This document shows positions 47,575 to 56,443 of a DNA stretch of 64,000 bases, piece by piece. The notes beneath the pieces are model-generated. The model saw nothing but the letters and a program-made list of their open reading frames with translations, ran no database searches and had not been told where the DNA came from. This DNA comes from Corynebacterium mustelae (lineage in GTDB: Bacteria > Actinomycetota > Actinomycetes > Mycobacteriales > Mycobacteriaceae): positions 806,001 to 870,000 of the forward strand of contig NZ_CP011542.1 in NCBI RefSeq assembly GCF_001020985.1, read 5' to 3'. The stretch's first letter is position 1. Each line of letters opens with the position of its first letter. The translations under genes were made by a program, and so were the position numbers.

Positions 47575-48099
47575 ATGCATTCTGAGGAGTTTTCCCCCAA
47601 AGTTGAGGTGATTCGTTCGACGCGGCGTCGTAAATCGATCGCGGCGCGGCTTGTCGACGACCGCATTGAGGTGCGGGTGCCTGCCTTGCTGGACCCAGCT
47701 GAGGAGCAGCGGCTTGTTGAGGAAGTAGTGGCGAAACTCAAAGCGAAGAAAACCTCCACCGTGCGCAGCGACGCGGATCTCATGCAGCGAGCCAGGCGGC
47801 TAAATGAAGATGTACTCGGTGGTAGAGCTTTGATCGGTTCTATTCGATGGGTGACTAACCAGAATTATCGGTGGGGGTCGTGTTCAGTTCTTAGCGGGGA
47901 TATTCGGATTTCTCATCGGCTGCAAAATGTGCCTGACTACGTATTGAACGCGGTGATTGTTCATGAGTTAGTTCACACTTTTATCACAGATGGGCATTCG
48001 AAAGACTTTTGGTACTTCGCAGACAAAGCCCCCCAAGCGGAGCGGGCCAAAGGATTTTTAGAAGCCTGGCAGTATTGCTACCAGGCTCCTGCCCGTTGA
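47575..48099 (+). CDS. YgjP-like M48-type metallopeptidase
   Basis: 174 aa. The zinc site is seen as VIVHELVHTFITDGHSKDFW (HExxH, then HS...FW). Upstream WGSCSVLSGDIRISHRL is the typical lead-in of the family (DUF45/YgjP). The N-terminus is basic. Cytoplasmic; substrate unknown. Gene order fits the conserved actinobacterial neighbourhood beside uvrD2. Confidence 0.88.
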   Translation: MHSEEFSPKVEVIRSTRRRKSIAARLVDDRIEVRVPALLDPAEEQRLVEEVVAKLKAKKTSTVRSDADLMQRARRLNEDVLGGRALIGSIRWVTNQNYRWGSCSVLSGDIRISHRLQNVPDYVLNAVIVHELVHTFITDGHSKDFWYFADKAPQAERAKGFLEAWQYCYQAPAR

Positions 48100-48127
48100 C
48101 TGGGGGACGGATGTTCGGTAGGAAGGA

Positions 48128-49552
48128 TTAAGAAGCGTCGTTATCTGGTGCTTCATCTGATTCGGATGTGTCCTTTTCTTTTTTGGACGTATCCGTATCG
48201 GTGTCAGAAACGGGGTTTTCTTTATGGTCGTGCTCCGGTTGTTGCGCCAGCATTTCTTCCAGCGCGGTGATCTCGGCGATGGGGTCGAAAGTGCTGGTGT
48301 CGGAATCGTCAAGCAGTGTGTCGATAAACTCTGCCGAGTTTTCTAAGTGTTCTGCAGACGGAAGGAAATCTGGGTGATCCCACACTTGATCGCGTCGTTT
48401 GGTACCAACTGCGACGGTAATGCGTCGCCACAGTTCAGTCGCCTCGTTTACTTTAGGAGCAGCGAATTCAATGCCGACGACGGAGGAGAACGCACGTTCT
48501 GCTGACCCGCCGGTGGCTCGACGTCGTCGCCATGCCTCGTTTAATTTTGCGGTCGCTGGTACCCGGTCACCCATTGCCTCGGTGACCACTAGTTCCACCC
48601 ACCCTTCAATCAAAGCCAGTAGCGTTTCGAGTCGAATGGTGGCACCTTCGTTACGGGACCTAATTGTTGGTTCTAAGTTCATGTCCTGCAATTGCGCCAT
48701 CGCATCCTGGATGGCGGCAGGATCCTGGGATTCGATATTCAAGCTGCGCATGGCTTCTTCCATGGCAGAGGTGTCGATTTCCAAGCCAGCGGCGTATTCC
48801 TCAACTGAAGAAATAAGCCGTTCTGTTAGCCACGGTACGTGACGGAATAGACGCTGACGTGCTGCTTCCCGTGCAGCTAAGTAGACCAAAACATCTTGGT
48901 GGGAAACCCCCACCTCTTCTGAGATGCGGGCAACTGCTGCTGGTAATAAAGCCGTGGTGTGGTTAGGGGCTAATTGGATTCCAAAATCGGAGCCGGAAAG
49001 TGACTGTACTGCCAAGTCACCAAGGGCGTTTCCTAGTTGCAGGCCGAAGTTCATTGAGGCCATTCGGTCCATCATCCCCAAGATCGGCCCCATCATTTCG
49101 CGGGCTTCCTCCGGCATGGAGTCGATTTTTGCTTGGTTCATCTGTTGCGCGACTGGGGTAACCATACGTTTCCAGGTGGGGAGGGTATTGTTAAACCAGT
49201 CCTCGGCGTTCCAAGCCGCAACAGTGTTCTCCGAGGCGGGTAAATATGTGGCGTCGTTAAGCCAAAGTTCGACCAGGTGGACAGTATCAGCAACTGCTTT
49301 TTCTTCGCTGGCGGTTACGTGCGGTGTTTTTCCTATTTGTTGCCTAGCAATACGTTCGGCTACCGCATAATTGACTGGGCCAGCGCCGTCCGGTGAATTC
49401 ATGGACGAACCTAAACCAGAAAGCATTTGGCCAAACTCATTTAAAACGTCGCCAATTCCGCCGCTAAAACCACCGAATGGGTTGTTATTGTCGCGGTTAT
49501 TTTCGTCGTCATCGCGGGGGCCAAATCCGAAAGAAAATCCAAAGCTATTCAT
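48128..49552 (-). CDS. zinc-dependent metalloprotease-like protein (Rv3195 type)
   Basis: 474 aa, soluble, with a Gly/Asn-rich N-terminus (MNSFGFSFGFG) and a long acidic Asp/Glu/Ser/Thr tail. The core has MMGPILGMMDRMASMNFG, LGDLAVQSL and YLAAREAARQRLFRHVPWL. As I remember the family, the latter reads REAAHxRLF with a His metal ligand; here it is Arg, so catalysis may be lost. Function unknown; the family is also labelled coenzyme F420 biosynthesis-associated. Convergent with the YgjP-like gene. Confidence 0.82.
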   Translation of the reverse strand: MNSFGFSFGFGPRDDDENNRDNNNPFGGFSGGIGDVLNEFGQMLSGLGSSMNSPDGAGPVNYAVAERIARQQIGKTPHVTASEEKAVADTVHLVELWLNDATYLPASENTVAAWNAEDWFNNTLPTWKRMVTPVAQQMNQAKIDSMPEEAREMMGPILGMMDRMASMNFGLQLGNALGDLAVQSLSGSDFGIQLAPNHTTALLPAAVARISEEVGVSHQDVLVYLAAREAARQRLFRHVPWLTERLISSVEEYAAGLEIDTSAMEEAMRSLNIESQDPAAIQDAMAQLQDMNLEPTIRSRNEGATIRLETLLALIEGWVELVVTEAMGDRVPATAKLNEAWRRRRATGGSAERAFSSVVGIEFAAPKVNEATELWRRITVAVGTKRRDQVWDHPDFLPSAEHLENSAEFIDTLLDDSDTSTFDPIAEITALEEMLAQQPEHDHKENPVSDTDTDTSKKEKDTSESDEAPDNDAS

Positions 49553-49680
49553 GACCTAAACGCTACCTACTTCTACCTAGTTCATGCCATTAGCACGACA
49601 ACGCTGTTAGCGAACATCGAGAGTTCACCTGGGGGTTTTGTTAGAATCCGGATATGTCACAGGCAGCTGACATCAGATTG

Positions 49681-50028
49681 TTATCTCGCTGCCAGCGCCC
49701 GGTGCGGTGCAGCCTGTCGCGGAAGCCGGAAAACGCACACCATATCAAAAGCAAAACCCGTGACAATGAATTGAAGCTTTCTTGCCAAGGTGTGGGTGGG
49801 GGGATGGTATGGGAAGCGAATTCCACTGCTTATAAGGTTGAATCCACACAAACTTGGATTAACTGGGGTTTGTTGGCATTGGTTTATACAAACGGTCACA
49901 ATCGCCAACTCGACCTTATCTGGTATGTACTCAATGGCAGGAATCCATGCGTCGGCTTCGAATTGGTCGAGCTCACAATCAATAACACGCACCCTGGGCG
50001 GGATGTGCGAAACCAGCGCCTCTAGCAA
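49681..50028 (-). pseudogene. possible gene remnant
   Basis: 115-codon open frame beginning MLEALVSHIPPRVRVIDCE and ELDQFEADAWIPAIEY, then losing protein-like character after about 75 codons. No ribosome site; it starts next to palindromic element copy A. Could be chance. Confidence 0.25.
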
Positions 50029-50036
50029 GGCAAGCC

Positions 50037-50100
50037 CAACTCGACCTATTTACCGTCATTTACGGAAAAACACGGTTCCGCATCCGGAAAAGTCGAGTTG
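50037..50100. repeat. palindromic element, copy A
   Basis: 64 bp bounded by CAACTCGACCTATT (left) and GAAAAGTCGAGTTG (right). Related copies lie at 56121-56182, 56324-56385 and 57579-57638. Confidence 0.8.
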
Positions 50101-50247
50101 CAGCGAGATGTCCCCCTGTCAGAAACAGGGGCTAGGTCCGAAAGCGGTCAGGTTACTAGGCAGTATGGAATTTTCCGGAGCGAGAATCTCACTTGGGAAG
50201 AAGCACACTTGGACAGGTCTTCACCGATCAAAGTTTCCCATCCGGTT

Positions 50248-50277
50248 CCACGGGACGCGGCGCGCCGGGCCGCGTGG
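50248..50277 (+). other. GC-rich hairpin
   Basis: CGCGGC (50256-50261) / GCCGCG (50269-50274), extended by CCA/TGG after a bulge. No T-run. It lies before the PDZ-Lon gene. Confidence 0.4.
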
Positions 50278-50341
50278 TGGAACGGCGCCCTAATTCGTCG
50301 GCTTGAAGTCGTGGTGGGGGCGTGCTGTACGCTAGTTATTC

Positions 50342-51394
50342 GTGAATCGACGTATCCGAACCTTGGTCTTTGGTGCTGTTCCAGTGCTTGCGCTGTTGGT
50401 GGCTGTGAACACGACATCCATTCCGGGCACCAATATTTCCGTAACCGTGCCCTATGCGGCGGAGGGGCAGGGCCCAACGTTTAACACTTTGGGGGACATT
50501 GATGGGGTTACGGTGGTGGATATCACAGGTACTGAGGTTGATGAAACCGCAGGTAAGCTAAATATGACCACGGTGTCGGTGCGTACCAATATGACGGTAA
50601 TGCAGGCAGCGAGTAGATGGTTATTTAGTGGCGATAACCTCATTCCAATCGAGCAGGTTATTCCGCAAGATAAATCAGAAGATGAGGTCAACGAGCTAAA
50701 TCAGCAAGCATTTTTGGTGTCTGAATCGGCGGCTACCACGGCGGCTTTGCGTTACCTTAATAAGCCACTGGAAGTTGAAGTCGCCGATACGGTGGTTGAT
50801 TCCCCAGCTCATGATGTGATGGAAGTAGGCGATCGCATCGTCGCTATCGGTGGCACCGATGTGAAAAGCGGGGGACATGCACAGGAATTGGTGCGTAAGA
50901 AACGCCCTGGTGAGGTTGTTACGGTCAGTTTTGTCCGTGATGATAAGCGCATGGATGCGGAAGTTATTTTGGCAACCCATCCGAATGACCCGACTATGCC
51001 GTTGTTGGGTATTTCTATGGTGACGGTTCCAGCTGAAGATATCACCGTCGAATATAACTTGGACGATATCGGTGGCCCATCGGCAGGTATGATTTTTGCG
51101 CTTGCGGTGGTCGATAAATTGTCGCCAGGCAAACTCAACGGTGGGAAATTTGTCGCGGGTACCGGCACGATTGACGATAACGGCGCTGTGGGGCACATTG
51201 GCGGAGTAGTGCACAAAGCCAAAGCGGCGGCGGATAGTGGCGCAGAATTATTCCTTGCCCCCAGGTCGAACTGTGGGGAATTGCGCGGAAAGAGTTTCGG
51301 CACCATGACCGTGGCTGCGGTGGATACGTTAGAAGAGGCGATTGATCAAATGGATCGCTATGCCAACGGCAAGGACGTGGAAGGCTGCCGCTAG
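50342..51394 (+). CDS. membrane-anchored PDZ-Lon protease (YlbL type)
   Basis: 350 aa. An N-terminal membrane anchor (residues 5-24) is followed by a PDZ domain (VVDSPAHDVMEVGDRIVAI) and a Lon-type protease domain. The catalytic dyad is visible as Ser in GGPSAGM and Lys in VVHKAKAA. Faces the outside of the membrane; substrate unknown. Corresponds to Rv3194c. GTG 50342 lacks a ribosome site, but TACGCT ends 5 bases upstream, suggesting a leaderless mRNA. The stop overlaps that of the convergent lipoprotein gene. Confidence 0.93.
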   Translation: MNRRIRTLVFGAVPVLALLVAVNTTSIPGTNISVTVPYAAEGQGPTFNTLGDIDGVTVVDITGTEVDETAGKLNMTTVSVRTNMTVMQAASRWLFSGDNLIPIEQVIPQDKSEDEVNELNQQAFLVSESAATTAALRYLNKPLEVEVADTVVDSPAHDVMEVGDRIVAIGGTDVKSGGHAQELVRKKRPGEVVTVSFVRDDKRMDAEVILATHPNDPTMPLLGISMVTVPAEDITVEYNLDDIGGPSAGMIFALAVVDKLSPGKLNGGKFVAGTGTIDDNGAVGHIGGVVHKAKAAADSGAELFLAPRSNCGELRGKSFGTMTVAAVDTLEEAIDQMDRYANGKDVEGCR

Positions 51395-52068
51395 TCTAGG
51401 CTAGTTTTTGCGTCGGTTGGTTCGGCTTCCGTGCTGCTTTTCGACGCCGCCTGGTCCGCATTTTCCGCTAGTCCTAGTTCGTGAATGCGTTTGGTGGGGT
51501 CGATTTCGTCGGTCGATACCATTTGCTGCATCACCAACCCTTCCTCATTGTCCACGACGGTAATGATTGCCGTGTTGCCTAAGGTGGACCATCCCACAAC
51601 AAATCGCCCGGTATCTTTGATCACCCGGGAATTACGCAGACCGGTGAGCAATTGAGTGGTGGATGCGGCTTTGGCATCCGAGGCAAAAAATTGGAACTGG
51701 CCCACATCCTTACCAGTGCACGCCATGGAATCCTCCACCCCGTTAGGGTCGCAGGTATCAAACTGGGCAAATAGTGTATCGGGTGCTAGCGTGCCAAACT
51801 TTTTCTGGGTTTCGGCTACTGCGGAATTAACTGTGGACCGCGAACTGGAACTTGACGGGGTTTCGCTATTGGAGCTCGACGCTTCCGTCGTCGACAAGCT
51901 AGTCGACTGGCTCGTCGTGGGTGTCGACGCCGCCGACACAGGTGCAGGCGCCGTCGAACTTACCGGTGGCGAGTCGTTGGAAGAACATGCCGAAAGCACA
52001 ATGGCTGAAGCTGCCACCAGTGATGCGGCCAATAAGCGCGACGAATCAGCGCGAACCGAAAGTGTCAT
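51391..52068 (-). CDS. Ser/Thr-rich lipoprotein
   Basis: 225 aa. Signal peptide with lipobox LSACSS (Cys about residue 28), then a 60-residue Ser/Thr/Pro linker typical of a wall-spanning spacer. A compact domain follows with two Cys (QFDTCDPNG and MACTG) and VVGWSTLGNTAIITVVD. No family recognised. It is probably cotranscribed with the upstream PPA1309-like gene (66 bp gap). Confidence 0.75.
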   Translation of the reverse strand: MTLSVRADSSRLLAASLVAASAIVLSACSSNDSPPVSSTAPAPVSAASTPTTSQSTSLSTTEASSSNSETPSSSSSRSTVNSAVAETQKKFGTLAPDTLFAQFDTCDPNGVEDSMACTGKDVGQFQFFASDAKAASTTQLLTGLRNSRVIKDTGRFVVGWSTLGNTAIITVVDNEEGLVMQQMVSTDEIDPTKRIHELGLAENADQAASKSSTEAEPTDAKTSLD

Positions 52069-52134
52069 GTGCCTAAATTCCTTTGTAGTTCTTCCAATTG
52101 GTGCTCACCCCAAGTGTATGCAAGGAGGATTATT

Positions 52135-52656
52135 CTACTCAAAAGTGGCCTTAAGTGCTGCAATAACCCCTGGTGCTATGCCCGCCCCGCCCCGCAACTG
52201 AATGTCATCTTCAGCGAACGGGCCTTTCTCGGCCAATTCCTCTTCGGTGGGGCGAAGCTGCAGTAACGTCAATTCGACGTCGCTGCGCAGCACCCCGCTG
52301 AAAAGCCTGGCGGCACGTGGAGTTCCGGCGGGGTCAGCGGCATCGCTAAACATAATCTCTTGGGCCAAAATGGCTCCAACTACCTCGTCCGGCCACATTA
52401 CACGCGAAATGTAGTCGCCGAGCTCATCAGAACCCGGCAGGATCGTATCCGGAAGTTCGTCCTGTACCACCAGCGCAAGCGGGGATTGCTCAATTTCTGC
52501 ATCGTCGATAACGTCAACGAGCAATCTTGCCGGAACCAACCCAAACAGTGTGGGCGGTGCGTCCCACCCTTCTGCATGGATAAAATCAACAGCCTCGCGC
52601 ATTGCTTTATTTAATGCTTGGGGCATAGATTCCCGGTCATGGTTTTGGCTCGTCAT
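52135..52656 (-). CDS. PPA1309-type conserved protein
   Basis: 173 aa, soluble, acidic. It carries the actinobacterial family pattern DAPPTLFGLVPARLL (about residue 35), then DEVVGAILAQEIMF. Commonly located beside the UPF0182 gene; function unknown. Divergent from that gene. Confidence 0.85.
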   Translation of the reverse strand: MTSQNHDRESMPQALNKAMREAVDFIHAEGWDAPPTLFGLVPARLLVDVIDDAEIEQSPLALVVQDELPDTILPGSDELGDYISRVMWPDEVVGAILAQEIMFSDAADPAGTPRAARLFSGVLRSDVELTLLQLRPTEEELAEKGPFAEDDIQLRGGAGIAPGVIAALKATFE

Positions 52657-52738
52657 TGCTCACTGTCCTTCCCAGATATAAGTCGGTAAAGTAGGAGACT
52701 ACCTGTGATTAGCCCCAACAACGAAAAAGGAGATGGCG

Positions 52739-55696
52739 TTGGCTACTGGCCTAACTCCACCAACCCCACAAGTTGGTCGACCCCCACGACTGGTGTCGAT
52801 CATTGTGTTGGTTTTGTTCATTTTAGGCACCATCGTCCCTACACTCATCAGTTTTTATACTGACCTATTGTGGTTCGGCGAAGTGGACTTTAGGGGGGTG
52901 TTTAATAAAGTAATCCTGACTCGTGCCGCACTGTTTATCGGCTTCGGTCTGATATCCGCGCTCATTGTGTGGATTGCAGCAACCATCACCTTGCGAGGCA
53001 AGCCATCCGATGAATCTCGGATGTTTGAGCTTGATCGGCAGATGTACGAGTACCGCAAACAGCTTGATCGCACCACACGTAAAGCACTGAAGTTCCTGCC
53101 GATTGTTGTCGGCGTGGTTGCTGGTTTCTTAGGTCAACGAAGCTGGCGGGTAGTGCAACTATTCTTAAATCGCCAAGACTTTGGGATAACCGACCAGCAG
53201 TTTGGTGTAGATTACGGATTTTATGCGTTTACCTTGCCAATGATCCGGTTGGTGGTAGGAACGTTATCAACACTTCTGGTTTTGGCCTTTATTGTCGCCC
53301 TGATCGGACACTACCTCCTTGGCAATATTACCGCTGGTAATGCGGCAGCTGGCCAGAAATCCCGCATCGCTCGCTATGCACAAATCCAACTTGCAATAAC
53401 CGCAGGTATCTGGATGCTGCTGAAAGCGGTGGGGTATTGGTTGGATCGCTATGATCTGCTCTTCAATCGCCATGAGACCTTTGTTGGTGCGTCATATACC
53501 GATATCCATGCGGTGCTACCAGCTAAATTGATTCTGCTGTTCATCGCCATTTTGGTGGCAGTGAGTTTCTTCAGTGTTATCTTCCTGAAAGACTTGCGGA
53601 TTCCTGCGCTGACCACAGTGTTAATGGTATTTTCCTCACTTGTGATCGGAAACGCATGGCCGATCATGATGGAACGATTCTCGGTTCAACCCAACCGTGC
53701 GGAGAAAGAAAGCGAATACATCTCCCGCAACATTGAGGCAACCCGATTCGCTTACGGTCTCACCAACGAAAACGTCACCTACCAGGAGAACTGGGGTGCT
53801 AAGGGTGCAAGTAAAGACGCGGTAGCCTCCGATGTTGCCACGGTTTCTAACATCCGCTTGCTCGACCCAGAGATTATTTCGCCAACGTTTACCCAGCTGC
53901 AGCAGCTGAAAAACTTCTACGGCTTCCCAGCATCATTGGCGATGGATCGCTACGAGATCGACGGTGAATTGCGCGACTTCGTGGTCGCCGCCCGCGAAAT
54001 CAACCCCAACTCGCTGCGGGAAAACCAGCAAAACTGGATTAACCGCCACACTGTTTATACCCACGGCAATGGGTTCGTGGCAGCCCAAGCTAACCAGGTG
54101 GACGAAGTCGCACGTGACGTTGGCTCCGCTCGCGGTGGCTACCCCGTCTTTACGGTTTCTGATTTACAAACCACCGATGAGGACGCAAAGAAACTAGGCA
54201 TCGTGGTCAAAGAACCTCGTGTGTATTTTGGCCCGCTGATCTCTTCTGCCGAAGACGGTAAAGATTACGCCGTGGTTGGTTCCGATAACGGAAATTCGGT
54301 GGAATACGACACCGATTCCTCCACTTACACCTATGCGGGTAAAGGCGGCGTCGACATTGGTAATTTCTTCAACCGTGCTGCATTTGCTGCCCGATACCAA
54401 GAGCTCAATCTCATCCTTTCCGAGCGAGTAAACTCCGAATCGAAGATTCTTTTTGAACGTGACCCCCGTACCCGAGTACACAAAGTTGCACCGTGGTTGA
54501 CCACCGATTCCACCACCTATCCGGCGGTTATCGATGGCCGAATCAAGTGGATCGTCGACGGCTATACCACGCTAGGTAGCCTGCCGTACGCTTCTCGCAC
54601 CAGCCTGACCGCTGCAACCAACGACACCTCTGGTGATGTTGGCTCTGCCCAGCGGCCACTGGTTACCGACGAAGTCGGCTATATCCGAAATTCGGTAAAG
54701 GCAGTGGTTGATGCTTACGACGGTTCCGTGGAGCTCTACCAGTTTGATAAGCAAGACCCGGTGCTGAAGGCATGGATGGGCGTATTCCCTGACACTGTAA
54801 AGCCAAAAGAAGAAATCTCCACCGAATTGATGGATCATATCCGCTACCCGCAGGATATGTTCAAGGTGCAGCGCGCGATTTTGGCCCGCTACCATGTTGA
54901 CGAAGCCCGCGACTTCTTCACCAACGACCGGTTCTGGTCTGTTCCGGACGACCCGTCTGCTGATGAAAGCAACCGGGCTGCTCAACCGCCGTTCTATGTT
55001 GTTGCCGCTGATCCGGAAACTGGAAAACCGTCGTTCCAGCTCATTACCCCATTCCGTGGCCTTAACCGCCAGTATTTGGCTGCCCACATGTCGGTGAGCT
55101 CCGACCCGGAAACCTACGGCAAGATTACAGTTAGGGTTTTGCCGACCGACACCCTAACCCAGGGTCCGCAACAGGCGCAGGACACTATGATCTCCTCCGA
55201 CCAAGTTGCCCGTGACCAAACCCTGTGGAAGGCTACAACGGATTTGAAGAACGGCAACCTTCTTACCCTGCCGGTCGGTGGCGGTGAAATTCTCTACGTG
55301 GAGCCGATCTACTCCAAACGCAAAGGCCAAGAGTCGGCGTTCCCGAAGCTACTGCGCGTACTGGTCTCCTACAAGGGGCAGGTTGGTTACGCACCCACAG
55401 TTTCTGAGGCACTAGCCCAAGTTGGTATCGATCCGCGTGCCGCCCAGGACTTGGCGGAAGCAGAAGGAATTGATACCACCCCGACCGAATCCGATAGTGC
55501 GCCAGCTGATGAGGAGAAACCACAAGAGGTTCCGACCCCACCGGCAGCTGCGGCAAATGAAGCCGAAGCGATCAAGGGAATTAACGAAGCCCTGGATAAG
55601 CTACGTGATTCCCGCAGCGGCACCCATGAGGAATACGGCAAGGCACTGGATGCGTTAGACAAAGCAGTCGAGGATTACCAAAAGATTGCCAAGTAA
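52739..55696 (+). CDS. UPF0182 family large membrane protein
   Basis: About 985 aa. Seven hydrophobic helices in the first about 310 residues (first: LVSIIVLVLFILGTIVPTLI), then a 600-residue extracytoplasmic domain, then an acidic Pro/Glu linker and a C-terminal helical segment (AIKGINEALDKLRD). The family is conserved in actinobacteria (Rv3193c) and cyanobacteria; function unknown. Start: AAGGAG (52727-52732) touches ATG 52733 but is 6 bases from TTG 52739, so TTG is preferred; the ATG would add only two residues. Confidence 0.93.
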   Translation: MATGLTPPTPQVGRPPRLVSIIVLVLFILGTIVPTLISFYTDLLWFGEVDFRGVFNKVILTRAALFIGFGLISALIVWIAATITLRGKPSDESRMFELDRQMYEYRKQLDRTTRKALKFLPIVVGVVAGFLGQRSWRVVQLFLNRQDFGITDQQFGVDYGFYAFTLPMIRLVVGTLSTLLVLAFIVALIGHYLLGNITAGNAAAGQKSRIARYAQIQLAITAGIWMLLKAVGYWLDRYDLLFNRHETFVGASYTDIHAVLPAKLILLFIAILVAVSFFSVIFLKDLRIPALTTVLMVFSSLVIGNAWPIMMERFSVQPNRAEKESEYISRNIEATRFAYGLTNENVTYQENWGAKGASKDAVASDVATVSNIRLLDPEIISPTFTQLQQLKNFYGFPASLAMDRYEIDGELRDFVVAAREINPNSLRENQQNWINRHTVYTHGNGFVAAQANQVDEVARDVGSARGGYPVFTVSDLQTTDEDAKKLGIVVKEPRVYFGPLISSAEDGKDYAVVGSDNGNSVEYDTDSSTYTYAGKGGVDIGNFFNRAAFAARYQELNLILSERVNSESKILFERDPRTRVHKVAPWLTTDSTTYPAVIDGRIKWIVDGYTTLGSLPYASRTSLTAATNDTSGDVGSAQRPLVTDEVGYIRNSVKAVVDAYDGSVELYQFDKQDPVLKAWMGVFPDTVKPKEEISTELMDHIRYPQDMFKVQRAILARYHVDEARDFFTNDRFWSVPDDPSADESNRAAQPPFYVVAADPETGKPSFQLITPFRGLNRQYLAAHMSVSSDPETYGKITVRVLPTDTLTQGPQQAQDTMISSDQVARDQTLWKATTDLKNGNLLTLPVGGGEILYVEPIYSKRKGQESAFPKLLRVLVSYKGQVGYAPTVSEALAQVGIDPRAAQDLAEAEGIDTTPTESDSAPADEEKPQEVPTPPAAAANEAEAIKGINEALDKLRDSRSGTHEEYGKALDALDKAVEDYQKIAK

Positions 55697-55710
55697 CTAA
55701 CGCCCCAGTG

Positions 55711-55760
55711 AAATCCCCAACATAAAACCCCACGACAACGGGCTTATATGCTGGGGATTT
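55711..55760 (+). terminator. terminator-like inverted repeat after the UPF0182 gene
   Basis: AAATCCCC...ACATA (55711-55724) pairs with TATG...GGGGATTT (55747-55760); loop about 22 bases, weak T-tail. Confidence 0.55.
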
Positions 55761-55827
55761 GTGCTTTAACTGTAAGCTGGGTAAAGTTATCACCCGTTGC
55801 AAGGAACACATGTTCTTCGCTTCACGG

Positions 55828-55901
55828 CGCGGGGTGGAGCAGCTCGGTAGCTCGCTGGGCTCATAACCCAGAGGTCGCAGGTTCGAATCCTGTCCCCGCT
55901 A
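55828..55901 (+). tRNA. initiator tRNA-fMet (anticodon CAU)
   Basis: 74 nt without encoded CCA (the three bases after the discriminator A are CTA). Acceptor CGCGGGG pairs with CCCCGC, leaving position 1 unpaired as in initiators. The anticodon stem has three G-C pairs (GGG/CCC) around CTCATAA, and the T-arm GTTCGAATC is normal. A strong terminator follows. Confidence 0.95.
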
Positions 55902-55908
55902 CTAAACC

Positions 55909-55942
55909 AGAGACCGTCTCGAAAGAGACGGTCTCTCTTGCT
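55909..55942 (+). terminator. tRNA-fMet terminator
   Basis: Perfect 12-bp stem AGAGACCGTCTC / GAGACGGTCTCT with GAAA tetraloop, followed by CTTGCT. Confidence 0.85.
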
Positions 55943-56120
55943 ATCTGTGGATACCCGGTAGGTTCCGAGTCATTGCGTTAAGACAGCCTGGTACCACCTG
56001 AGCCTTTCAGTGATTGCGGAATGTGCTGGTTTGACGTGTGGCACTTCAGTGCTGAAGTTGTAAGGTGGATTTCGTAAAATCCGCAGGTAGAGATGGCTAA
56101 TGGTGCGGGTTTGTGGGGAT

Positions 56121-56182
56121 AACTCGACCTTTTCGTGGTTTGGCGGGCGGATTGCAAGGCCTAGGGAGCGAAAAGTCGAGTT
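56121..56182. repeat. palindromic element, copy B
   Basis: 62 bp: AACTCGACCTTTTCG (left) / CGAAAAGTCGAGTT (right). The left arm has one extra C, as in copies A and C. Confidence 0.85.
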
Positions 56183-56323
56183 AGGGGTGCGGGGCACTAA
56201 GCTGGCTGCGCCTGAGATTGGGGTTTGGGGTGGGGGATTGTCGGTTGGTTCGCGGTGTATGGCAGGTGATGATGTTCCCAGGTTTGCCCCTGGGGTGGGC
56301 AGCCGGTACAAGATTCTGAGGGC

Positions 56324-56385
56324 AGCTCGACCTTTTCCTGATTCGGTGGAGGATTTCGTAGCTTTTGTAGATGAAAAGTCGAGTT
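56324..56385. repeat. palindromic element, copy C
   Basis: 62 bp: AGCTCGACCTTTTC (left) / GAAAAGTCGAGTT (right). It shares with copy B the flanking AGGGGT on the right. Confidence 0.85.
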
Positions 56386-56443
56386 AGGGGTAAGGCCCCT
56401 GCCACAGCTGTTTGTTCCCCAACCCCAAGCAGGTTTAAAAGGA

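Larger units (their letters stand above)
49553..50341. other. 790-bp gene-poor region with repeats and hairpins
   Basis: Holds one clear copy of the palindromic element (50037-50100), a possible degenerate copy (49906-49974), a CCCCTGT/ACAGGGG hairpin just after it and a GC-rich hairpin at 50248-50277. Open frames on both strands at 49654-50028 overlap; the minus frame (MLEALVSHIPPRVRVIDCEL...) looks somewhat protein-like and may be a gene remnant, but no family is recognised. Confidence 0.4.
55943..56443. other. gene-free spacer between tRNA-fMet and erm
   Basis: 500 bp, no credible gene. Contains two copies (B and C) of the palindromic element, each followed by AGGGG and a G/C-rich stretch. 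Confidence 0.6.
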
